The notes beneath the pieces were generated by a model. That model was not told the DNA's origin. It saw only the letters and a program-made list of their open reading frames with translations, and did no database searches. Shown here piece after piece: positions 55,531-64,000 of a stretch of DNA of 64,000 nucleotides. The stretch spans positions 1 to 64,000 of the forward strand of contig CAYRKW010000003.1 of NCBI GenBank assembly GCA_964425135.1, in the 5' to 3' direction. This DNA is from CAYLLD01 sp964425135 (lineage in GTDB: Bacteria; Pseudomonadota; Alphaproteobacteria; Rhodobacterales; Rhodobacteraceae). Each line of letters begins with the position of its first letter. The stretch's first letter is position 1. Made by a program: the position numbers and the translations under genes.

Positions 55531-56166
55531 TCAGCCCATTTTTGTCAGGGCGGCAGTCAGGGCGGCAACCGAGCCGCCGTTGCGATCCAGAATAGCGCGA
55601 ATTTCGTTGCGCTCTGCCGAGAGCAACTTCACACCTTCGATGATGATGTCGAAAAATTTCAATTGGCCGTCACTATTGATCACGTGCCATTCGACGGGGA
55701 AGGGCTCGGACCACTTTTTGGTCTCGACGAGCGATTGGACAATGATCCCCTTACGCCCATAGTCAGTCGAGCGCGAGATCTCGATAGATGCGCCTTTAAA
55801 ATCGGCGAACTGCTTGCCGTATTTGCGCGCCAAATATCCGCTGAGCGCATCGACATACGCGTTCCGCTCTGCGCCAGAGGCTGCGCGCCAGGGTTGGCCC
55901 AAAATCGCACTCGCAATACGCGTGCGATCGCCATAGCGCTGGAAAATGCCTTCAAAATCGCGCAAAACCGCCGCTTGGGATTTGCCCGCGTTGATGATCG
56001 AGAGCACATCGCCCAAGACGCGCTGAATAAGCGCTTCGGCATCTTTGACCGTCATCGCCTGAGCGGGCAGGGCGCTGACAAGCCCCGCCCCCAATGCCCC
56101 CGCACCAAAGGCGCGGCGTGACAGGTTACGGGTCGAAGGCGAAAGGGTCGTCAAGGTCTGCTTCAT
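55531..56166 (-). CDS. mlaC: Phospholipid-binding protein MlaC family
   Basis: A 211-residue periplasmic protein of the MlaC/Ttg2D family, which shuttles phospholipids between the membranes. The N-terminus has a Tat-type twin Arg (NLSRRAFGAGALGAGLVSAL) and a cut after AQA. The domain has DFEGIFQRYGDRTRIASAIL, RKYGKQFADFKGASIEI, WHVINSDGQLKFFDIIIEG and ERNEIRAILDRNGG. It overlaps mlaA by 41 bp. The inner-membrane complex mlaFED is not in the window. Confidence 0.9.
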   Translation of the reverse strand: MKQTLTTLSPSTRNLSRRAFGAGALGAGLVSALPAQAMTVKDAEALIQRVLGDVLSIINAGKSQAAVLRDFEGIFQRYGDRTRIASAILGQPWRAASGAERNAYVDALSGYLARKYGKQFADFKGASIEISRSTDYGRKGIIVQSLVETKKWSEPFPVEWHVINSDGQLKFFDIIIEGVKLLSAERNEIRAILDRNGGSVAALTAALTKMG

Positions 56167-56884
56167 TCAATTCACCACCCCGAAGGGCGTTTCTCCTGTT
56201 CTGCAAATAGCCGATCTGTGCCGCCGTGTAGCTGTCCTCAGAGGCATAAAGCACACCGTCGATCACAACGCCCAACCTATGCCTGTTTCCAACTAAATCC
56301 AGCCCCCGCAGCACAGTTACAACCTCTTGCTCGCTTTCCGGCAACAAATTGCCCACAGGATTGATGGTCAAATCAACAATCCGGCCGAACCCATCACGAA
56401 GAGTTGACGGACCAAACAGCGGTAACTCGATGTATGCGCCTTCACCCGCACCCCAGACATACAGTGTTTCGCCGAAATCGGTGCTGTCATCTGGTAAATC
56501 AAGCTGCGATGCCGGATCGAAAATTCCCAGAATTCCGACGGTGGAGTTGATCAAAAACCGCCCCGACATCTTGAACGCAGCGCCCAAATCGCCTTGCAGC
56601 GTGTGATTAACGACGTCAGAGGGCAGCGACAGGTTTGACACTGTGTTTTGCAACGCAATATCAATTGGCTCTGGCGTCACAGCACCGTAAACCTGCGATG
56701 CGGGACGCAAAATCACCCGATCCAGACCTTTGTTGACCTGATGAACCGCACGGTTCACCGGCTCAATCGGATCGTTAACCGTATTCGCGCGATCGAGTTG
56801 CTGGCTACAAGCGGCCAGCGCGAATGAGGCCAATATCAGGAATCTCGCGAAAATTGGCCGAGTTTGATCGAAAAACTGTGACAA
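56126..56884 (-). CDS. mlaA: Phospholipid transport lipoprotein MlaA (VacJ)
   Basis: A 252-residue outer-membrane lipoprotein with a lipobox ending FALAAC near residue 25. NDPIEPVNRAVHQVNKGLDR, RFLINSTVGILGIFDPASQL, DFGETLYVWGAGEGAYIELP and LFGPSTLRDGFGRIVD are standard MlaA text. It removes phospholipids from the outer leaflet and passes them to MlaC. It is the first gene of the pair. Confidence 0.94.
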   Translation of the reverse strand: MSQFFDQTRPIFARFLILASFALAACSQQLDRANTVNDPIEPVNRAVHQVNKGLDRVILRPASQVYGAVTPEPIDIALQNTVSNLSLPSDVVNHTLQGDLGAAFKMSGRFLINSTVGILGIFDPASQLDLPDDSTDFGETLYVWGAGEGAYIELPLFGPSTLRDGFGRIVDLTINPVGNLLPESEQEVVTVLRGLDLVGNRHRLGVVIDGVLYASEDSYTAAQIGYLQNRRNALRGGELNEADLDDPFAFDP

Positions 56885-56907
56885 TGATTAACTCCGTTGG
56901 GCTTAAT

Positions 56908-56919
56908 CCCTATATAGGG
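56908..56919. promoter_or_regulatory. CCCTATATAGGG palindrome in the mlaA / type I secretion intergenic region
   Basis: A perfect 12-bp palindrome lies 24 bp before mlaA and 168 bp before the secretion ATPase. The divergent genes may share it as an operator. The remaining intergenic bases up to 57086 include a weak TTAA-rich area but no clear promoter. Confidence 0.35.
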
Positions 56920-57086
56920 CTGATCGACAGGTCTCAAATTAACCATGATTTCAGTGTAGGACACTATCTGAAAGTAGAATACAAGCGCGAATACCCTCTA
57001 TCGGATGAGATGAACAGTAGGCTAAAGGATCGCAGATTCTATGACTCGATCCGGATTCGCGTGCGCAACGAAGGGCAAGGACAGAA

Positions 57087-58820
57087 ATGGCAACTCAGTT
57101 TAAGCAAGGCCATAAAGAACTCACACAGGCACTTAAAACCGGTCGCGGGCTGTTTTTCTCGGTCGGCGTATTCAGTATGTTCGTAAACCTGCTGATGCTG
57201 ACCGGACCGCTGTTCATGTTGCAGGTCTATGACCGCGTTTTGGGCTCACGGTCCGAGGAAACGCTGGTCGCGCTTTTTGTGCTCGTTGGCTTCCTTTACC
57301 TGCTGATGGGATTTCTCGATCATGCACGGGGCCGGGTCCTTGCGCGCGTTGGTGCGGAATTCCAGACCGTGCTCGACAAGCGAGTGTTCGAGGCGGTGCT
57401 CAAACGTTCTGTTGTGCCGATGGAACGCTCTCGTCCCGCATCAGGTTTGCGCGATCTTGAATCTGTCCAGCGCCTGATGTCGTCACCGGCGCTTTTCGCT
57501 GTCTTTGACATGCCGTGGGTGCCGATATTCATGGGCGCGATTTTCATGTTCCACCCGTGGCTGGGCTACCTTGGCCTTGCAGGCGCTGTGATCATCATTT
57601 CGCTGACATTCTTCAACCAATGGCTCACCCGCAAACCGGTTACAGAGGCGAACCAAAAGTCGGCTCAGGCGGAAGGGTTTGCCCAATCCATCCGCGAAGA
57701 AGGAGAAGTGATCCAGGGTCTTGGCATGCGCGGCGCAGTGCTTGAGCGTTGGCGCGCCAACCGCGACGTCGCGCTGGAGGCCCAGATTTCCGCTTCCGAC
57801 AAGACCGGCACATTTTCCACATCGTCCAAGTCGTTCCGTATGTTCCTGCAGTCCGCCATGCTCGCACTGGGTGCCTATCTGGTGCTTCAGGGGCAGCTGA
57901 CAGCGGGTGCGATGATCGCCGGTTCGATCCTGCTGGGCCGCGCGCTTGCGCCGGTTGAGCAGGCTATCGCACAATGGCCGAATGTGATCCGCGCGCGTGA
58001 GGGTTGGAGTAATCTGACAGAACTTCTGGAAAAGACGCCAGAAGATCAGCCGCGCACAGAATTGCCCAAGCCACGGGCCATCATGGAAGCGCAACAAATC
58101 ACTGTTGTTCCGCCGGGCGAACAGGTTGCGACCTTGCGTATGCTCTCTTTTCGGATCGAGCCGGGGCAAGCGATGGGCGTGATCGGGCCGTCAGGTGCGG
58201 GTAAATCCACGCTCGCGCGTGCGATCCTCGGGATTTGGCGACCTGCATCGGGCAAAATGCGTCTCGATGGGGCCTCGCTCGACAATTACGACAATGATGC
58301 ACTGGGCAGCTACATCGGCTATTTGCCACAAGACGTGACGCTTTTTGCAGGCTCGATTGCCGAAAATATCGCCCGTATGTCCACATCGCCTGATCCTGCC
58401 AAAGTCGTCGAAGCGGCCAAGAAAGCGGGCGCGCATGACATGATCCTGAAAATGCCAGCAGGCTATGACACGCAGATCACCTCCGGCTCAGGTCGCCTGT
58501 CGGGCGGTCAGAAACAGCGGGTTGGTCTGGCGCGTGCCATGTACGGCGACCCGGTCCTTCTGGTCCTCGATGAGCCGAACTCCAATCTCGATAGCGCAGG
58601 CTCCGAAGCGCTCAACACAGCGATCCGCCAGATGAAAGAGGACGGCAAATCGGTCATCATCATGGCCCACCGGCCTGCGGCAATCGCTGAGTGCGATCTG
58701 CTTCTCTATGTTGAAAACGGCATGCGCAAGGCCTTCGGTCCGCGCGATGATGTCCTGCGCGAGCAGCTCAAAAACTACAATCAGGTCGCTGGTGCGATCA
58801 ACAAACAGCAGGAGGCATAG
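57087..58820 (+). CDS. Type I secretion ABC exporter (PrtD type)
   Basis: A 577-residue inner-membrane exporter: six helices in residues 20-300, then the ATPase with Walker A GPSGAGKST, Q-loop LPQDVTLFAG, signature GRLSGGQKQR, Walker B LLVLDEPNSNLD and the switch His in MAHRP. Length and absence of a peptidase C39 domain match PrtD-type exporters of RTX proteins. It starts 36 bp upstream in a weak-SD context (AGGGCAAGGACAGAA). The next gene is its membrane fusion partner. Confidence 0.93.
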   Translation: MATQFKQGHKELTQALKTGRGLFFSVGVFSMFVNLLMLTGPLFMLQVYDRVLGSRSEETLVALFVLVGFLYLLMGFLDHARGRVLARVGAEFQTVLDKRVFEAVLKRSVVPMERSRPASGLRDLESVQRLMSSPALFAVFDMPWVPIFMGAIFMFHPWLGYLGLAGAVIIISLTFFNQWLTRKPVTEANQKSAQAEGFAQSIREEGEVIQGLGMRGAVLERWRANRDVALEAQISASDKTGTFSTSSKSFRMFLQSAMLALGAYLVLQGQLTAGAMIAGSILLGRALAPVEQAIAQWPNVIRAREGWSNLTELLEKTPEDQPRTELPKPRAIMEAQQITVVPPGEQVATLRMLSFRIEPGQAMGVIGPSGAGKSTLARAILGIWRPASGKMRLDGASLDNYDNDALGSYIGYLPQDVTLFAGSIAENIARMSTSPDPAKVVEAAKKAGAHDMILKMPAGYDTQITSGSGRLSGGQKQRVGLARAMYGDPVLLVLDEPNSNLDSAGSEALNTAIRQMKEDGKSVIIMAHRPAAIAECDLLLYVENGMRKAFGPRDDVLREQLKNYNQVAGAINKQQEA

Positions 58821-58823
58821 CTC

Positions 58824-60158
58824 ATGGCTCAGCTTCAATTGCCCGGACCATCCAAGAAACCCAAACGCCAGTGGCGCGCCTCCAAACATATGTCCATCGG
58901 CTTCATCGCGCTCGCGGTGCTCGTTGCCGGACTTGGCGGTTGGGCGGTCATGGCCAATATCGCAGGCGCGATTGTCAGCTCCGGTAGCATCGAGGTCGAA
59001 GCCAACCGTCAGGTTGTCCAGCACCCCGAAGGCGGTGTCGTCGGCGAGATCAATGTCGTTGATGGCGATCTTGTTGAAGCCGGCACAGTCCTCATCCGAT
59101 TTGATGACACATTGCTGCGCAGCGAACTTGCCGTGATCGAAGGCCAGCTCTTTGAGATCATCGCCCGAAAAGCCCGCCTGCGGGCAGAGCGTGACGGTGC
59201 TGACGAGATTACCTTCACCGGCGAGTTGGAAGAGCTGGCGCGTGGGTCCGACATTGATATTGAGGAACTCAAGGAAGGTCAGCAACGCCTCTTCGAAGCG
59301 CGCCGCAAGTCGCTTGCGCAGGAAGCGGAACAACTTGGCGAGCGCAAGATTCAGATCGGCCAGCAGATCGAAGGGACGCAAGCCCAGCTGTCCTCGCTCA
59401 CACGGCAGTTGGAGCTTCTGACCGAAGAACTCGCTGACCAGCAAGAGCTGTTGGACAAAGGCTTGGCGCAGGCCAGTCGCGTTCTGGCCTTGCAACGCGA
59501 CGAAGCGCGTCTTTTTGGTCAGGTCGGCGAACTGCAGGCTGGTGTTGCCGAAGCGCGCGGACGGATTGCCGAAATTGAGATCGAACTTCTCAAGCTGCAA
59601 AGCAGTCTGCGCGAGGAGGCGATCACCACCTTGCGCGATCTTCAATACAACGAGATCGAGCTGAAAGAACGGCGGCTCACATCGCTCGAAACCCTCTCCC
59701 GCCTCGAAGTGCGCGCGCCACTCTCGGGTATCGTTTACGGTAAGGTTGTGCATGCGCTGCGCTCGGTCGTGCGCGCTGCCGAACCGATGATGTACATCGT
59801 CCCGCAAGACAGCCCGCTGGTGATCAGCTCGCGCATTGAAACGATCCACATCGACGAGGTTCAGGTGGGACAGGAGGCCAAGCTGGTTTTCTCTACATTC
59901 GATGCCCGTACAACGCCTGAGTTAAATGGCAAAGTGACCCGGGTGTCGGCGGATGTCATCACCGATGAAGTCACCGGAATGCCGTATTACGAGGCCGAAA
60001 TCCTGCCTGACGAAGGTGAATTGGCGAAGCTCGAAGGCAAGGAACTGCTGCCCGGCATGCCGGTGGAGAGTTTCATCAAAACCCGCGACCGCACACCGCT
60101 CTCTTATCTGGTGAAACCGCTGGCTGATTACTTCAACCGCGCTTTCCGCGAAAGCTGA
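58824..60158 (+). CDS. HlyD-family membrane fusion protein (PrtE type)
   Basis: A 444-residue periplasmic adaptor: one N-terminal helix (about 27-49), a lipoyl half (GSIEVEANRQVVQHPEGGVV), a long coiled coil (about 110-270, many Gln, Leu and Glu), then the second half (RLEVRAPLSGIVYGKVVHAL) and a beta-barrel end with EILPDEGELAKLEGKELLPG MPVE-type text. It links the exporter to an outer-membrane TolC, which is not in the window. It starts 3 bp after the exporter gene. Confidence 0.93.
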   Translation: MAQLQLPGPSKKPKRQWRASKHMSIGFIALAVLVAGLGGWAVMANIAGAIVSSGSIEVEANRQVVQHPEGGVVGEINVVDGDLVEAGTVLIRFDDTLLRSELAVIEGQLFEIIARKARLRAERDGADEITFTGELEELARGSDIDIEELKEGQQRLFEARRKSLAQEAEQLGERKIQIGQQIEGTQAQLSSLTRQLELLTEELADQQELLDKGLAQASRVLALQRDEARLFGQVGELQAGVAEARGRIAEIEIELLKLQSSLREEAITTLRDLQYNEIELKERRLTSLETLSRLEVRAPLSGIVYGKVVHALRSVVRAAEPMMYIVPQDSPLVISSRIETIHIDEVQVGQEAKLVFSTFDARTTPELNGKVTRVSADVITDEVTGMPYYEAEILPDEGELAKLEGKELLPGMPVESFIKTRDRTPLSYLVKPLADYFNRAFRES

Positions 60159-60171
60159 TCACGCAACAAAT

Positions 60172-60215
60172 CCGCTGCGGTGCATGATTTTTGCATTTTA
60201 TCCGTATCGCAGCGG
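60172..60215. repeat. Inverted repeat between secretion genes and ridA-like gene
   Basis: CCGCTGCG and CGCAGCGG are separated by 28 nt. The loop contains TGCATGATTTTTGCA, itself able to form a small inner stem. It could end the secretion transcript or form part of the ridA-like promoter. Confidence 0.4.
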
Positions 60216-60260
60216 GGGTACTGTCCCTCTGAAACTGGAATTTGAGAAGGACACGGACCC

Positions 60261-60728
60261 ATGGCCGGAACAATCGACGCGCGCCTCGCAGAGCTTGGTA
60301 TTGAACTGCCGGACGCGCCCGCGCCTGCAGCGAACTACGTACCATACGTGCAATCGGGCAATTTGCTGTTCATCTCCGGCCAAATCTCCCGCGATGACAG
60401 TGGCCTGATCACTGGCAAGGTCGGCGCAGAACTGGATACAGCCCAAGGCGCAGCCGCTGCCCGCACCTGCGCGCTGGCGCTGATCGCCCAGGCCAAAGCG
60501 GCCTGCGACGGCGATCTGGGCAAGATCACCCGTGTCGTCAAACTCACCGGCTTTGTGAATTCCACGCCCGATTTCGCCGAACAACCGCAAGTGATCAACG
60601 GCGCATCCGATGTCATCGCGGATATTTTCGGCGACAAAATCGGCGCCCATGCCCGCGCCGCCGTCAGCGCAGGCGCTCTCCCGCTCGGCGTTGCGGTGGA
60701 GATCGAGGCGGTGTTCGAACTGGCATGA
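60261..60728 (+). CDS. RidA (YjgF/YER057c/UK114) family protein
   Basis: A 155-residue protein of the enamine/imine deaminase fold, longer than RidA (about 128). Text such as NYVPYVQSGNLLFISGQISR, AAARTCALALIAQAKAACDG and VKLTGFVNSTPDFAEQPQVI, plus the C-terminal VEIEAVFEL, fits the YjgF group with the conserved Gly-Gln. The catalytic Arg of RidA is not obvious. It overlaps the GDPD gene by 4 bp. Confidence 0.88.
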   Translation: MAGTIDARLAELGIELPDAPAPAANYVPYVQSGNLLFISGQISRDDSGLITGKVGAELDTAQGAAAARTCALALIAQAKAACDGDLGKITRVVKLTGFVNSTPDFAEQPQVINGASDVIADIFGDKIGAHARAAVSAGALPLGVAVEIEAVFELA

Positions 60729-61492
60729 CCGGCAGGCTCGACCTTCGATTTCTGGACGCCCCGCTTGCGCATCGCGGCCTGCATGACCGCGATGCGGGTA
60801 TCATCGAAAACTCGATCTCAGCGGTGCGCGCTGCCGTCGATGCTGGCTTTGGGATCGAGATTGATATCCAAGCCGCCTCCGACGCCACCCCGATGGTATT
60901 CCATGACGACACGCTTGATCGCCTGACAGGGCTCACTGGACCCATCGTTGTTCAACCCGTCGAGAAGCTCGAAGCAACAGCTTTGACCGGCGGCAGCGAT
61001 TCTATCCACACGCTGGAAGATATTCTGGCGGAGGTGGCGGGACAGGTTCCCTTGCTCATCGAGATCAAGGATCAGGATGGGGCGCTCGGCCCCGATATGG
61101 GCGCGCTCCCCAAAACCACTGCTGCGGCGCTCGCAGATTATGACGGCCCCCTCGCGGTCATGTCTTTCAACCCCCATGCGATTGCAGATTTTGCCCATCA
61201 CGCCCCGCATATCGCGCGCGGGATTGTCACGGATCCGTTTAACGCAAACGATTGGCCGCATGTCTCGCAGCACCGCCGGTCCCAATTGCGCGAGGTGCCT
61301 GATGTTGAGACCCTCGATCTTGATTTCATCTCGCACAATGTCCGCGACCTCAGCGCCCCGCCGGTCGCACGGGTCAAACGCAGCGGAAAGCCTGTCTTTT
61401 GCTGGACCGTTCGTGATGCGCAGACAGAAGCACGGGCCCGCAAAATTGCCGACAATATCACCTTCGAAGGCTACCACCCGTCTGGACGCTGA
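60725..61492 (+). CDS. Glycerophosphodiester phosphodiesterase
   Basis: A 255-residue TIM barrel that hydrolyses glycerophosphodiesters to glycerol 3-phosphate and an alcohol. Active-site text: LAHRGLHD, ENSISAVRAAVDAG, IEIDIQAASDATPMVFHDDT (metal Glu, Asp, His), LIEIKDQ and the FCWTVRD end. No signal peptide, so cytoplasmic. Translationally coupled to the ridA-like gene. Confidence 0.93.
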   Translation: MTGRLDLRFLDAPLAHRGLHDRDAGIIENSISAVRAAVDAGFGIEIDIQAASDATPMVFHDDTLDRLTGLTGPIVVQPVEKLEATALTGGSDSIHTLEDILAEVAGQVPLLIEIKDQDGALGPDMGALPKTTAAALADYDGPLAVMSFNPHAIADFAHHAPHIARGIVTDPFNANDWPHVSQHRRSQLREVPDVETLDLDFISHNVRDLSAPPVARVKRSGKPVFCWTVRDAQTEARARKIADNITFEGYHPSGR

Positions 61493-61540
61493 CCCAAGGC
61501 AGCCTATTTAACCTATCGTGGCACGTAAAACCTAAGGCCA

Positions 61541-62728
61541 ATGGATCAAAGCACCATCGAAGTGAGTGTGATCGGCACGCTCGGCGACATCAGCCAGGCC
61601 GAGTGGGATGCCTGCGCGCGCGTCACACCGGATGGAAGCGCACGCGCGTTCGACCCCTTCACCCAATACGCATTCCTCAAAGCGCTCGAAGACAGCGGCT
61701 CTGTCGGAGATCGCACCGGCTGGATCCCACGCTATCTGATCGCCCGCAAGGGTGCTCAGGTCATTGGCGTCATGCCGCTCTACATCAAAATGCACAGTCA
61801 GGGCGAATACGTCTTCGATCACAATTGGGCGCATGCCTATGAACAATCGGGCGCCGCCTACTATCCTAAACTGCAAGCCGCTGTCCCCTTCACCCCCGCA
61901 TCGGGCCGTCGCTTGCTCGCCCGCCCCGGCTATGAGGCGATTGTCCAAGCCGCACTCGTCGAAGGCGCGGTGCAGGTGGCTGCACAAAATGACCTGTCGT
62001 CGGTCCATATCACCTTCTGCGATGCAGCGGAATATCAGGCTGCCGGTGCGCTGGGCCTCTTGCAACGTACCGGCCAGCAATTTCATTGGGTCAACGACGA
62101 CTACGCCGATTTTGACGCCTTCCTTGCTGATCTGTCATCACGCAAACGCAAAAATATCCGCAAGGAACGCCGTTCAGCCCAGAGCTTTGGCGGCGAAATT
62201 ATCCAGAAAAGCGGCGCGCAAATCACACCCGAAGACTGGGACGCCTTCTGGGTGTTCTACCAGGATACAGGCGCCCGCAAATGGGGTTCACCCTACCTCA
62301 CCCGCAGCTTTTTTGATCTGGTACAAGCTGCCCTTGGCGACGATCTGCTGCTGGTTCTGGCGATGCGCGACGGGCGCCCGATCGCAGGCGCGCTCAACCT
62401 GATCGGCGCGGAATGCCTTTACGGGCGCTACTGGGGCTGCACCGAGCATCACAACTGCCTGCATTTCGAAATCTGCTACTATCAAGCCATCGATTACGCC
62501 ATCGCAAACGGATTAAAACGCGTCGAGGCAGGCGCGCAGGGCCAACACAAACTCGCCAGAGGCTATATGCCCGCGCCAACCTATTCGCTGCACTGGATCG
62601 CCGACCCCCGCTTCAGAGACGCGGTTTCCAACTATCTCGATGCAGAACGCGCTGCAGTTGATGAGGAAATCGAAATCCTCACCGACTACGGCCCGTTCAA
62701 AACCGTCTCAATCGAAGAACAGGACTGA
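61541..62728 (+). CDS. GNAT / FemAB-like acyltransferase (DUF482)
   Basis: A 395-residue cytoplasmic protein (COG3146/DUF482). The start is IGTLGDISQAEWDACARVTP, then FTQYAFLKALEDSGSVGDRT, a central YFHNWAHAYEQSG-type segment, FLADLSSRKRKNIRKERRSA and the end GYMPAPTYSLHWIADPRFRD. The second half has the GNAT fold used by FemAB/Fem-like proteins. Acceptor unknown. Its only close neighbour is the convergent peroxiredoxin. Confidence 0.85.
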   Translation: MDQSTIEVSVIGTLGDISQAEWDACARVTPDGSARAFDPFTQYAFLKALEDSGSVGDRTGWIPRYLIARKGAQVIGVMPLYIKMHSQGEYVFDHNWAHAYEQSGAAYYPKLQAAVPFTPASGRRLLARPGYEAIVQAALVEGAVQVAAQNDLSSVHITFCDAAEYQAAGALGLLQRTGQQFHWVNDDYADFDAFLADLSSRKRKNIRKERRSAQSFGGEIIQKSGAQITPEDWDAFWVFYQDTGARKWGSPYLTRSFFDLVQAALGDDLLLVLAMRDGRPIAGALNLIGAECLYGRYWGCTEHHNCLHFEICYYQAIDYAIANGLKRVEAGAQGQHKLARGYMPAPTYSLHWIADPRFRDAVSNYLDAERAAVDEEIEILTDYGPFKTVSIEEQD

Positions 62729-62756
62729 TGTCGCGCCCGCCAAGAGATGAGCGCAA

Positions 62757-62828
62757 CTTCTTTGGTTCGGAAAATTCCCGCTGCGCGCGCAAGCGCAAAA
62801 CCAATGACGCGAGCCGCGTCAGCGGCTC
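62757..62828 (+). repeat. Dispersed convergent-gene repeat, copy 3
   Basis: Starts CTTCTTTGGTTCGGAAAATT, then CCCGCTGCGCGCGCAAGCGC, AAAACCAATGACGC, and ends in stem GAGCCGC/GCGGCTC with loop GTCA. It lies between the convergent DUF482 and peroxiredoxin genes and reaches close to the end of the latter. Confidence 0.85.
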
Positions 62829-62833
62829 ACGGA

Positions 62834-63322
62834 CTACATCGCCTCCAGCAGGCTCTCACCGGCAGAAATCGTGCATTCGCCTGGGCTGTCTTCGATCTGA
62901 AGATTGGACACAACCCCATCCTCCACGACCATTGCAAACCGCTTCGAGCGATTGATCAGCCCAACCGGCTCTGCCGTGAAATCAAGCCCCATCGCCGCCG
63001 TGAAACTGCCATCCGCATCCGAGAGCATCCGAATTCCGGCCTTATCCGCACCAACATCGCCGCCCCAGGCCTGCATGACAAACACATCATTAACTGACAA
63101 ACAGATGATCTCATCCACACCTTTGGCATCAAATCCGGCTTTGGTGCGGATAAACGATGGCAAATGCGCCGATGAACACGTCGGGGTGTAGGCACCCGGC
63201 AAACCAAACAGCACCACCTTGCGCCCCTTGAACAGCGCATCGGTCGTATATTCCGCCGGACCATCGCCGGTCATCTCGCGCAAGGTTGCATTGGGAAGCG
63301 TATCGCCGTTTGAAATAGCCAT
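62834..63322 (-). CDS. Peroxiredoxin (Prx5-like)
   Basis: A 162-residue thioredoxin-fold peroxidase from the ATG at 63322 (AAGGAA nine bases upstream); the frame is open for 77 more codons without conserved text. The peroxidatic Cys is C49 in GAYTPTCSSAHLPSF, and a second Cys lies near the end in SPGECTISAGESLLEAM. It reduces hydroperoxides with a glutaredoxin or thioredoxin donor. It is divergent from the ferredoxin reductase gene. Confidence 0.93.
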   Translation of the reverse strand: MAISNGDTLPNATLREMTGDGPAEYTTDALFKGRKVVLFGLPGAYTPTCSSAHLPSFIRTKAGFDAKGVDEIICLSVNDVFVMQAWGGDVGADKAGIRMLSDADGSFTAAMGLDFTAEPVGLINRSKRFAMVVEDGVVSNLQIEDSPGECTISAGESLLEAM

Positions 63323-63430
63323 AATGAGGGTTCCTTGATGGGTTGAAGTCTTGCCAAATTCCTGAACTCTATTAAGCAAGTCAAAGCGGCAAGTGCCAGC
63401 AGGTTTTCCAATAGCAGGAGTAGCGCGCGA

Positions 63431-64000
63431 ATGAGCAGGATCGTTGTAATCGGCGCAGGTCAAGCCGGTGCCTCCCTCGTTGCCCGTCTGCGAAAACAGG
63501 GTTTTGACGGGGAAATCTGCCTTCTCGGGGCGGAGCCGGTGCTCCCCTATCAACGCCCGCCTTTGTCGAAAAAATACCTCACCGGTGAGATGGAGCTTGA
63601 GCGCCTCTTTTTGCGTCCTCGCAGCTTTTACGATCAGGAAAACATAGACCTGCGACTTGATACACAGGTCACGCAGATTAATCCCAGCGCCAAGACCATA
63701 TCGCTCGGCGCGGAAAAACTGGCCTATGATCAGCTTGCGCTGACCACAGGCTCCGTGCCGCGCAACCTGCCCGCATCCATCGGCGGCGCGCTGGGCGGCG
63801 TATATACTGTGCGAAATCTTGCGGATGTGGATGCCATGGCCCCCGAATTTCGCGAAAATGCGCGCGTTTTGATCGTTGGCGGTGGCTATATAGGTCTTGA
63901 GGCGGCTTCAGTTGCGGCCTCTCGCGGTCTCAGTGTCACGCTCGTTGAGATGGCCGACCGTATCTTGCAACGGGTCGCATCACCACAAACGTCCGATTTC
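63431..64000 (+). CDS. Ferredoxin/rubredoxin reductase-type FAD oxidoreductase (3' truncated)
   Basis: ATG at 63431 with AGGAG nine bases upstream; 190 codons are visible before the right edge. It starts MSRIVVIGAGQAGASLVARL (FAD site GxGxxG), then VLPYQRPPLSKKYLTGEMEL, LALTTGSVPRNLP, and the NAD site VLIVGGGYIGLEAASVAAS. This is the layout of NAD(P)H-ferredoxin reductases of the ThcD/rhodocoxin type, about 400 residues when complete. Donor partner not visible. Confidence 0.9.
   Translation, partial: MSRIVVIGAGQAGASLVARLRKQGFDGEICLLGAEPVLPYQRPPLSKKYLTGEMELERLFLRPRSFYDQENIDLRLDTQVTQINPSAKTISLGAEKLAYDQLALTTGSVPRNLPASIGGALGGVYTVRNLADVDAMAPEFRENARVLIVGGGYIGLEAASVAASRGLSVTLVEMADRILQRVASPQTSDF

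Noticed and set aside
56126..56166. Frameshift between mlaA and mlaC
   Set aside because: The 41-bp overlap is in different frames, each protein has its own export signal and full length, so both genes are intact.
56940..56956. CtrA binding site (TTAA-N7-TTAA) near 56940
   Set aside because: The second half reads TTCA; one mismatch in a short motif is not enough evidence.
56824..57186. 121-codon frame between mlaA and the secretion ATPase
   Set aside because: It overlaps both real genes, starts inside mlaA on the other strand and ends inside the exporter gene; composition is not protein-like.

Overview
The window is chromosomal DNA of an alphaproteobacterium, most likely a marine member of the Rhodobacterales (Roseobacter group). 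The indicators are a CcrM-type GANTC methyltransferase next to rnhB, many solute transporters of the ABC, TRAP and tripartite tricarboxylate types, and a full set of trimethylamine/TMAO/methylamine genes. No phage, insertion sequence, integrase or CRISPR array is visible.

Layout. 1-3301: the end of a large secreted protein with repeated PPC-like domains and a duplicated RTX-like tail. 3302-3738: decayed sequence with an SDR remnant. 3739-11541: an aldehyde dehydrogenase, an SDR, a MalEFGK-type sugar ABC transporter and a divergent ROK repressor with a perfect palindromic operator candidate. 11738-16669: a coupled TctCBA transporter operon with a small membrane protein, an AtuA/DUF1446 protein and a DUF4387 protein. 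16848-20440: a CAU-anticodon tRNA, purM-purN, and an ammonium transporter followed by a 56-residue membrane protein. 20641-23629: a TRAP transporter.

23706-45236 is the most distinctive part. A LysR regulator faces tmoX-tmoW-tmoV-tdm (TMAO import and demethylation). A convergent operon runs from a sarcosine-oxidase-like flavoprotein through gmaS, a 47-residue zinc-ribbon protein, mgsA, mgsB, mgsC, four little-known genes and tmm. A GntR regulator, a ureohydrolase and a gamma-glutamyltransferase follow. Read together: trimethylamine is oxidised to TMAO by Tmm, or TMAO is imported by TmoXWV. Tdm splits TMAO to dimethylamine and formaldehyde. Monomethylamine is captured by GmaS as gamma-glutamylmethylamide and turned into N-methylglutamate by MgsABC, then oxidised, perhaps by the flavoprotein. 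The dimethylamine step and the one-carbon folate genes are not in the window.

45588-53123: housekeeping genes (xthA, a LolA-like protein, a DUF2161 nuclease-like protein, ccrM with three GANTC sites at its start, rnhB, trpF, tRNA-Arg(CCU), an SLC13-type transporter). 53342-56884: an unusual membrane-interrupted alpha/beta hydrolase, then mlaC and mlaA. 57087-60158: a type I secretion ATPase and its membrane fusion protein, a plausible exporter for RTX proteins like the one at the left edge. 60261-64000: RidA-like, glycerophosphodiesterase, GNAT/FemAB-like, peroxiredoxin and a truncated ferredoxin reductase.

Non-coding structure is rich. A 71-77 nt dispersed element occurs three times, each between convergent genes, with a covarying hairpin. 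CCCGGA-type palindromes fill the gaps of the mgs operon. Hairpins lie between binding-protein and permease genes. A twin-hairpin RNA candidate lies upstream of the gamma-glutamyltransferase gene.
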